Part shown: positions 32,441 to 37,895 of the stretch, in pieces
Layout of the letters: each line of letters opens with the position of its first letter
Position numbering within the stretch: position 1 is the stretch's first letter
Assembly (NCBI RefSeq): GCF_003003775.1
Contig: NZ_PVWJ01000045.1
Coordinates: forward strand, 1 to 37,895
Length of the DNA: 37,895 nucleotides
Direction of reading: 5' to 3'
Source: Merismopedia glauca CCAP 1448/3
Lineage (GTDB): Bacteria > Cyanobacteriota > Cyanobacteriia > Cyanobacteriales > CCAP-1448
Program-made: the position numbers and the translations under genes
Notes under the pieces: model-generated
Databases searched by the model: none
Told to the model about the DNA's origin: nothing
What the model saw: only the letters and a program-made list of their open reading frames with translations

Positions 32441-32465
32441 GAGAAATCGTTAATTAAGGAAAATT

Positions 32466-33503
32466 ATGAGTGAAGCAGTTTTAGAAATTGGGAAAGAATA
32501 TCCTCCTCAAAATGAAGCAGAATATTTAGAAAAGCTGTTAGAAATTGCTCAACACAATCTCAATCGCCAGCAAAAACCAGTGATGAGAGGGGAACACGCC
32601 AAACCTCACGGATGCGTAAAAGCTCAATTTAAGGTTGCAGAAAATCTCCCAGAACATTTACGGGTGGGAATTTTTACAGAACCTAAAACTTATTCAGCTT
32701 TCGTGCGTTTTTCTAATGGGAATTCTCGAAGCCAACCTGATAATAAAGGTGATGGTAGAGGAATGGCGATTAAACTTTTGGATGTACCTGGTAAAAAAGT
32801 TTTATCAGGTGAAGAAGATGCCACTACTCACGATTTTATCTTAATCAATCATCCGGTTTTTATTGTCAGAAACTTGCAGGATTATGTAGATTTTTTTGAG
32901 GCGGCGAAACTTGCTAAAGGGAAGTTTCCCGTCAAGTTTTTCTTTCCTGGTATAAACCCTTGGGAATGGCATTTATCAGAACTGAAAATAGCCATATCTT
33001 TATTGACTAAAAAGATCCAAAGTCCATTAACATTGCAGTATTGGAGTATGACTCCCTATAAATTTGGGGATAAGGCGATGAAGTTGAGTGCTAAACCAGG
33101 CAAGCCTAATAAATTGGCTAAATCCTATCCCAAATCAGATAATTATTTACAGCAGGTAATGTCAGAATACTTAGCAGAAAATGAGGCTGAGTTTGATTTT
33201 TTCGTGCAAATCCAAACTGATGCTCAAAAAATGCCCATTGAAGATCCGACGGTGGAATGGAATGCGCCACTAGAGAAGGTAGCTACTATCACAATTCCTC
33301 GTCAAACATTCACTTCTCCGACTCAAATTGAATTTACTGAAAATTTGTCGTATAATCCTTGGCATTCTCTACCCGAACATATGCCATTAGGCGGAATTAA
33401 TCGGGCGCGAAAACTTATTTATCAACAAATTTCCCAAATTCGCCATGACGACAATCATGTTTCTAAAAGGGAACCTACATTAGAGGATTTTGAGTCTTTC
33501 TAG
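32466..33503 (+). CDS. catalase-related haem protein (probable hydroperoxide lyase/allene oxide synthase-like)
   Basis: This 345-residue protein is a minimal catalase-type haem protein. The distal His44 lies in RGEHAKPHGCVKA, VRFSNGN is the core strand, the distal Asn lies in LINHPVF, and the proximal haem ligand is Tyr319 in R315-KLI-Y319. Length fits the short catalase-related family, not full catalases. Members near dioxygenases act on fatty-acid hydroperoxides: coral allene oxide synthase is one case, and a 10S-hydroperoxide lyase paired with a COX-like enzyme in Nostoc punctiforme is another that I recall. The ribosome-binding site is AAGGA (32456-32460). It follows the dioxygenase by 101 bases with a hairpin between them. 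Plain catalase activity is an alternative. Confidence 0.8.
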   Translation: MSEAVLEIGKEYPPQNEAEYLEKLLEIAQHNLNRQQKPVMRGEHAKPHGCVKAQFKVAENLPEHLRVGIFTEPKTYSAFVRFSNGNSRSQPDNKGDGRGMAIKLLDVPGKKVLSGEEDATTHDFILINHPVFIVRNLQDYVDFFEAAKLAKGKFPVKFFFPGINPWEWHLSELKIAISLLTKKIQSPLTLQYWSMTPYKFGDKAMKLSAKPGKPNKLAKSYPKSDNYLQQVMSEYLAENEAEFDFFVQIQTDAQKMPIEDPTVEWNAPLEKVATITIPRQTFTSPTQIEFTENLSYNPWHSLPEHMPLGGINRARKLIYQQISQIRHDDNHVSKREPTLEDFESF

Positions 33504-34121
33504 ATAGTGCTGTCATTGAGCAATCCGCTTTGGGTAGGGTGCGTCTAGATGCACCCTAATTTATATATAGCGTTTGAGAGCTTGTCCTGGTACTGTTTTT
33601 GCTGAAGCGAAAAAACTACCAATGAATTGCAAACTTTTATGAAGAAAACAACTAACAAATCATTAAATAGCCATCAGCAGTAGTCTAAGATAGTTATAGA
33701 GAGTTAGGTGCTATATTTAAGCGATATTTAACCAGATTTTTTTTTTTGAACCCAAGAACCGATAATAGATTGACTGACTGTAGAGTAGTTACAAAAAACA
33801 AACTACTTTTTACTACTTTTTCTAACTGACAAAGTAAAATCTCGATCGTAACCTGATATTGAGAAGTAAAACACCTCTAGTAGTGATGTTCAAACGGATA
33901 TATTTCAGTTCTCAAGGGGAAAGATAGAAAAGTAGAAGAGCGATCGCGAGACACTTTGTTGCATAAATTTGCGTCCTGAAGCGTATATATAACGTATAAC
34001 TGACGGGGACAAAGTTGGAAGTCTTAAGCTCTACAATTAAAACTGAAAATCAATCCCCAAAGCAACGGTATGAAGCCAACACTACTAGAACTGCACAATA
34101 GCTTAAAAATAGAGGGTTGTG
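33504..34121. other. 618-base intergenic region upstream of the HetZ-related gene
   Basis: It holds TAGGGTGC/GCACCCTA, an eight-pair hairpin (33535-33558) just after the catalase-like gene, a T12 run near 33737-33748, the exact repeat at 33815-33833, and a 32-codon frame (34070-34168) that overlaps the start of the HetZ-related gene. Nothing else is recognisable. Confidence 0.55.
33815..33833 (+). repeat. 19-base exact repeat ACTTTTTCTAACTGACAAA (copy 2)
   Basis: It is identical to 29528-29546, and lies about 290-330 bases ahead of the HetZ-related start. Confidence 0.75.
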
Positions 34122-35285
34122 ATGCACACTTTAATGCAGGGATGGAAGGAGCGCAATTTAATGGGTAAGCTAGCCGAAGAACTAGCCCAAGAATGGGAGC
34201 TACGACTCTCTAGTGAAGGTTTTACTCACAACCACGTCGAAAGCATCGTTAATTGGCTAATTGGAGTCGATAGAGAACTCTTTGAAACAGCTACCCCCGA
34301 ACATAGAGAGATTCGTCGTCAAGCGATGGATTATCGCTATCGAATTTTGCGTCAGCGCTACTTGGGTTTATCTCCTCAACAAGCTTATAAAAACTTAATG
34401 CAACGGTTGGGTGGATTAGCCATCCTGCGTAATAAAATTCGGACTTGGGTATCGATGAGTCGCGATCGCCAAAGAGCAGTGGTAGATGTCTTGGAAGAGG
34501 TAATCCAAGAACTATTGAATAGCGATCGCTATATTCAACAACAAATTAGCTGGATCAGCAAATCGACTAACGATTCCAGATTGCGTAATTCTCTATTACT
34601 GGCTACTGTCGAGGAATATTGCCTCAGACCAATTCGCTCTCAGCCATTACTAGTTTACCGATTTGTCAACTACTTGCGCCGTTCTCAACGGGGTGGAGTG
34701 ACTCAAGTTCCCGAAGGAGATTTAGTCAAACTCGTCTCTGATACTGTGACTCCAGACGAAGGAGATGCACCTTTGAGTTTACTTGATACCCAAGCTGTGA
34801 GCCAGTATCAAGAGCAACAAGAGTGGGAAGAACAACAATCCTTACGCACATCAGTTAAAAGCGAGTTTGCCAATTATTTAGAAGAAAAAGTCGGAATTGA
34901 AGCAGTTCGCTGGTTAGAATTACATCTACAAGGAAAGTCACAAGAAGCGATCGCTATCGCCTTAGATATGCCTATCAAACAAGTTTATCGCCTGAGAGAA
35001 AAAATTAGCTATCATGCAGTTAATGTCTTTGGGATTAAAGTCAATCCTAATGCCGTTCAAAACTGGTTACAAACATCTCCGACAGAACATAGTTTGGGGT
35101 TGACACCCAGTCAATTAGAGAAGTTTTTGGCTACTTGTACTTCAGAAGAACTATCGATTATTGAAGCTATGAAAAATAGCGAACCGATAGAAGCGATCGC
35201 CAAAAAGTTAGGCAAGAAAACCAATCAGGTGACAGCAATGTGGACTAAAATCTATCTAGCTGCCCAACAATTACGCACTCAATAA
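34122..35285 (+). CDS. HetZ-related protein
   Basis: This protein of 387 residues (374 if ATG 34161 is used) resembles HetZ-family regulators known from heterocyst development. It is soluble and largely helical: DYRYRILRQRYLGLSPQQAY, then VDVLEEVIQELLNSDRYIQQ, an acidic linker, then VEEYCLRPIRSQPLLVYRFV. The C-terminal part has two helix-turn-helix-like stretches (QEAIAIALDMPIKQVYRLRE and IEAIAKKLGKKTNQVTAMW). HetZ is needed for heterocyst differentiation, but relatives exist in non-heterocystous strains, so its role here is open. AGAGGG precedes 34122 by five bases and AAGGAG precedes 34161 by nine, so the start is ambiguous. It stands after a 618-base non-coding region. Confidence 0.7.
   Translation: MHTLMQGWKERNLMGKLAEELAQEWELRLSSEGFTHNHVESIVNWLIGVDRELFETATPEHREIRRQAMDYRYRILRQRYLGLSPQQAYKNLMQRLGGLAILRNKIRTWVSMSRDRQRAVVDVLEEVIQELLNSDRYIQQQISWISKSTNDSRLRNSLLLATVEEYCLRPIRSQPLLVYRFVNYLRRSQRGGVTQVPEGDLVKLVSDTVTPDEGDAPLSLLDTQAVSQYQEQQEWEEQQSLRTSVKSEFANYLEEKVGIEAVRWLELHLQGKSQEAIAIALDMPIKQVYRLREKISYHAVNVFGIKVNPNAVQNWLQTSPTEHSLGLTPSQLEKFLATCTSEELSIIEAMKNSEPIEAIAKKLGKKTNQVTAMWTKIYLAAQQLRTQ
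34146..34151 (+). promoter_or_regulatory. alternative ribosome-binding site for the HetZ-related gene
   Basis: AAGGAG lies nine bases ahead of ATG 34161. It is better than the AGAGGG serving ATG 34122, and is also inside the 32-codon upstream frame that ends at 34168. Confidence 0.4.
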
Positions 35286-35293
35286 GTCAAGAG

Positions 35294-35332
35294 AAGTCAG
35301 AAGTCAGAAGTCAGAAGTCAGAAGTCAGAAGT
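35294..35332 (+). repeat. tandem AAGTCAG heptamer repeat
   Basis: Five full AAGTCAG units and a partial one follow each other between the HetZ-related and M61 peptidase genes. Heptamer repeats are common in filamentous cyanobacteria. The number may vary by slippage. Confidence 0.9.
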
Positions 35333-35359
35333 AAAATTCAATCAAATTAAATTGTTCCG

Positions 35360-37108
35360 GTGAAGCAGATCGATACTAAACCTGAAATTGTTTATCAAAT
35401 AGCAATGTCTCAACCAGAATCTCATTTGTTTGAGGTGACATTGCAAGTTAGTAGCTGGGAAAGTGAGTTTTTAGATCTAAAAATGCCCGTCTGGACACCT
35501 GGTTCTTATTTAGTTAGAGAATATTCCAAACACTTACAAAATTTAGTGGCTTTCAGTCATAAAAATGAGAACTTAATCATAAATAAACTGAGTAAAAACT
35601 ATTGGCGGATTGATACTAAAAATATTAATGAAGTAACCGTTAAATATCAAATATTTGCTCATGAACTATCTGTAAGAACTAATCATTTAGATAGTACTCA
35701 TGGCTATTTTAATCCGGCAGCATTGTGTTTTTATATAGTCGGAAAACAGAACTATCCTTATCAAATCAAAATTAATCCTCCTCACTCAGATTGGCAGATT
35801 AGCACTCCATTAGTTTCTGTGGATGGGACTTTCATTGCCGAAGATTTTGATACTTTAGTAGATAGTCCTTTTGAAATAGGTAAGCATCAGATTTACGAAT
35901 TTCAAGTATTAGGAAAAAAACATCAATTAGCCGTTTGGGGAACAGGTAATATTGAACCGCAAAAGCTCATTAAAGATATAGAAAAACTGATTGAAGTCGA
36001 GGCTAAAATCTTTGGTGGTTTGCCCTACGATCGCTATTTATTTATTTTACATCTGGCGGCGACAGGTGGCGGCGGCTTAGAACACAAATACTCTTGCACA
36101 CTCAATTATCCCAGGTTTGGCTTTCGCGATCGCGATAAATATAATCGATTTCTCCAACTAGTTGCTCATGAATTTTTCCATCTGTGGAACGTCAAGCGAA
36201 TTCGTCCCATAGCCTTAGAAAAGTTTGATTACGAACAAGAAAATTATACCCCTTCTCTTTGGTTTAGTGAAGGTACAACTAGTTATTACGATCTAATTAT
36301 TCCTCATCGGGCGGGGATTTATGATACTAATAATTTACTCGAAAACCTAAGTAAAGAAATTACTAAATATTTAGGTACTCCAGGTAGATTAGTTCAACCC
36401 GTCAGCGAATCTAGTTTTGATGCTTGGATTAAGTTATATCGACAAGATGCTAATAGCGCTAATAGCCAAATATCCTATTATTTAAAAGGTGAATTAGTCT
36501 CATTTTTGCTAGATTTACTAATTAGAAATAAGTGGGATAACGAGCGATCGCTTGACGATGTAATGCTCCAAATGTGGGAACAGTTTGGCAAGTCTGAAAC
36601 TGGGTTTACTCCTAACCAATTGCAACAGATAATTGAAAATGTCGCGAGTATAGAGTTAAAAGACTTTTTTGCTAAATATATTGATGGTACTCAAGAGTTA
36701 CCTTTTAATGAATATTTGGCACCTTTTGGATTGCATTTAATTGCCGATCCAGATCCATCTATTCCATATTTAGGCATCACAGTTAAAACTGAAAACAATC
36801 GGGAAATAATTAAATATGTCGCCGCCAATTCTCCGGCGCAACAAGTAGGAATAGATCCAGGAGATGAACTATTAGCTATTAATAATTTTAAGGTTACATC
36901 CGAACAACTTACAGACAGATTAAAAGACTTTTCGGCTGGTGATAAAATTAACGTGTTTGTATTTCATCAAGACGAACTTCGTAGCTATTGGGTAACGTTA
37001 GATGCACCTCGTCCTAGTCGCTATCAAGTAGTACTAAAAGAAGACGCAGACATCTTGCAAAAAAGAAATCTAGCTCGGTGGTTGGGAACAAATAGAAGCA
37101 AACCGTAA
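35360..37108 (+). CDS. M61 family metallopeptidase with PDZ domain
   Basis: This 582-residue protein belongs to the glycyl-aminopeptidase-like M61 family. The N-terminal beta domain (about 1-160) holds MPVWTPGSYLVREYSKHLQN. The catalytic domain has GGGGLEH and the zinc motif HEFFH in VAHEFFHLWNVKRIRP, with the third zinc ligand Glu in WFSEGTTSYY. A PDZ domain follows near the C-terminus (about 475-550, YLGITV, AANSPAQQVGIDPGDELLAIN). No signal peptide is visible, so it is probably cytoplasmic. It should cleave N-terminal residues, typically Gly or Ala, from peptides. The GTG start lacks a clear ribosome-binding site. It may be co-transcribed with the Uma2 gene 40 bases on. Confidence 0.92.
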   Translation: MKQIDTKPEIVYQIAMSQPESHLFEVTLQVSSWESEFLDLKMPVWTPGSYLVREYSKHLQNLVAFSHKNENLIINKLSKNYWRIDTKNINEVTVKYQIFAHELSVRTNHLDSTHGYFNPAALCFYIVGKQNYPYQIKINPPHSDWQISTPLVSVDGTFIAEDFDTLVDSPFEIGKHQIYEFQVLGKKHQLAVWGTGNIEPQKLIKDIEKLIEVEAKIFGGLPYDRYLFILHLAATGGGGLEHKYSCTLNYPRFGFRDRDKYNRFLQLVAHEFFHLWNVKRIRPIALEKFDYEQENYTPSLWFSEGTTSYYDLIIPHRAGIYDTNNLLENLSKEITKYLGTPGRLVQPVSESSFDAWIKLYRQDANSANSQISYYLKGELVSFLLDLLIRNKWDNERSLDDVMLQMWEQFGKSETGFTPNQLQQIIENVASIELKDFFAKYIDGTQELPFNEYLAPFGLHLIADPDPSIPYLGITVKTENNREIIKYVAANSPAQQVGIDPGDELLAINNFKVTSEQLTDRLKDFSAGDKINVFVFHQDELRSYWVTLDAPRPSRYQVVLKEDADILQKRNLARWLGTNRSKP

Positions 37109-37148
37109 AAGTATAAACTTTGTTGAATTAATGTCTGGAGAATTCCTC

Positions 37149-37712
37149 ATGGTTCAAACTCCAATTAAAAAGATTACTCTAGAAGAGTTTCTGCAATTAT
37201 CGGAGACTAAACCAGCTAGTGAATACATTGATGGTCAGATAATTCAAAAGCCAATGCCTCAAGGACAACATAGCACCATTCAGGGTCAACTAGTCATTGC
37301 GATCGCTTCGACATTGCAGTCACAAGGCATGGCTAGAGCATTTCCAGAATTACGGTGTACCTTTGGTGGGCGATCGATTGTACCAGATGTAGCAATATTC
37401 CAAGAACACAGAATTCCCCGCCTAGAAAATGGGAAAATTGACAATAACTTCACTATTGCGCCAGATTGGACTATTGAAATTCTTTCGCCAGATCAAAGCA
37501 CTACTAAAGTTTTGAAGAATATTAACCACTGTCTCAATCATGGATCGCAAATGGGCTGGTTAATCGATCCAGATGCAGAGTCAGTCTTTGTCTGTGAATT
37601 AGGCAAACAGTTTGCGGTACTAGATGAAGTTAGTATACAACTTCCCCTGCCAGAATTTTCCTCCGGTTTGTCACTAACTGTAGGTGATATTTTTGATTGG
37701 CTGAGAAATTAA
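37149..37712 (+). CDS. Uma2 family (DUF820) putative restriction-endonuclease-like protein
   Basis: This 187-residue protein matches the large cyanobacterial Uma2 family: ITLEEFLQLSETKPASEYIDGQI, HSTIQGQLVIAIASTLQ, SIVPDVAIFQEHRIP, then APDWTIEILSPDQS and MGWLIDPD. The PD-(D/E)xK-like core (VPDVAIF, and IEILSP) suggests a nuclease fold, although biochemical roles of this family are poorly known. ATG 37149 is chosen because GGAG lies eight bases upstream (37137-37140); ATG 37131 would add six residues. It is the fourth gene in a plus-strand run and lies 40 bases after the peptidase. Confidence 0.9.
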   Translation: MVQTPIKKITLEEFLQLSETKPASEYIDGQIIQKPMPQGQHSTIQGQLVIAIASTLQSQGMARAFPELRCTFGGRSIVPDVAIFQEHRIPRLENGKIDNNFTIAPDWTIEILSPDQSTTKVLKNINHCLNHGSQMGWLIDPDAESVFVCELGKQFAVLDEVSIQLPLPEFSSGLSLTVGDIFDWLRN

Positions 37713-37726
37713 CCTAATTAAACGAA

Positions 37727-37755
37727 GTAGAGACGTAGCACTGCTACGTCTCTAC
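37727..37755. repeat. GTAGAGACGTAGCA palindrome (copy 3)
   Basis: Two perfect 14-base arms flank a central C. Apart from the central base it equals 25690-25718. It lies between the Uma2 gene and the convergent partial gene and could serve as a transcript boundary. Confidence 0.8.
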
Positions 37756-37792
37756 TGTGATTGTAATGATCCATTAAAGAAGATGATAAGTG

Positions 37793-37895
37793 TTAATTTG
37801 GAGGATTGAGGAACTGAGATTTAAGTTCTTCTAACTCTTTGTCGAGTTCCCCTGGTTTGACGTTTTGAGATGTAGATTTAGTTGGGGGTATGGGG
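37793..37895 (-). CDS. 3' end of an unidentified minus-strand gene
   Basis: The minus-strand frame open from the window edge gives a proline-rich part, PIPPTKSTSQNVKPGELD, then KELEELKSQFLNPPN and TAA (37793-37795). Thirty-three codons are visible, with no stop before the edge. The helical DKELEELKSQF piece looks like a genuine C-terminal tail. The rest of the gene is outside the window and I cannot name the family. Confidence 0.5.
   Translation of the reverse strand, partial: PIPPTKSTSQNVKPGELDKELEELKSQFLNPPN

Noticed and set aside
35294-35332. CRISPR-like repeat
   Set aside because: Units are seven bases without spacers, a simple tandem repeat.

Overview
The window reads as cyanobacterial chromosome. 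GCGATCGC (HIP1) octamers are scattered through genes on both strands, the base composition is moderately AT-rich, and many families are cyanobacterial hallmarks: carotenoid-protein domains of the orange carotenoid protein (OCP) type, the CrtW ketolase, a HetZ-related protein, DUF3370, Uma2 and PPC-domain proteins. Heptamer tandem repeats, hairpin repeats and MITE-like elements also fit a repeat-rich, possibly filamentous or complex cyanobacterium. I cannot name the genus.

Layout. (1) 253-5355, plus: an overlapping type IV pilin-like operon (PilX-like protein, three pseudopilins) ending in a membrane diguanylate cyclase; a secreted PPC-domain protein follows. (2) 6156-14174: mostly housekeeping or orphan genes: Ser/Thr kinase, GST, SNase-like nuclease, secreted DUF3370 protein, pyroglutamyl-peptidase-like protein back to back with hisH, and two or three uncharacterised proteins. 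(3) 14291-19998: truncated MITE-like repeat, response regulator, aldehyde dehydrogenase, GHL10-type glycoside hydrolase, long RluA-type pseudouridine synthase. (4) 20087-21861: exported helical protein, decayed DUF2993 gene, DUF2231 membrane protein. (5) 21931-25538: a photoprotection locus. A split OCP is encoded divergently, as a C-terminal-domain homologue (CTDH, minus) and a helical carotenoid protein (HCP, plus). A 69-residue unknown protein overlapping the beta-carotene ketolase gene crtW follows the HCP. A translationally coupled GAF/DUF3891 pair lies behind the CTDH. (6) 25598-29158: an inverted-repeat element, then SDR, SRPBCC and zinc alcohol dehydrogenase genes on the minus strand with a complete MITE between the last two. 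(7) 29746-33503, plus: an ATP-grasp protein, a cyclooxygenase-like fatty-acid dioxygenase and a catalase-related haem protein in a row. (8) 34122-37712: HetZ-related protein, M61 peptidase with PDZ domain, Uma2 protein; the 3' end of a minus-strand gene closes the window.

Two loci carry most of the interest. At 23223-25538, the ketolase would make the keto-carotenoid that CTDH and HCP bind, so pigment synthesis, carrier and quencher or antioxidant sit together, with one small uncharacterised protein. At 29746-33503, a dioxygenase and catalase-related pair matches the tandem oxylipin system reported from Nostoc punctiforme (linoleate 10S-dioxygenase plus hydroperoxide lyase). Here it is preceded by an ATP-grasp protein of the graspetide-ligase type whose usual metal-binding Glu appears to be missing, a combination I do not recognise. 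All calls are from reading the sequence; no database search was run.
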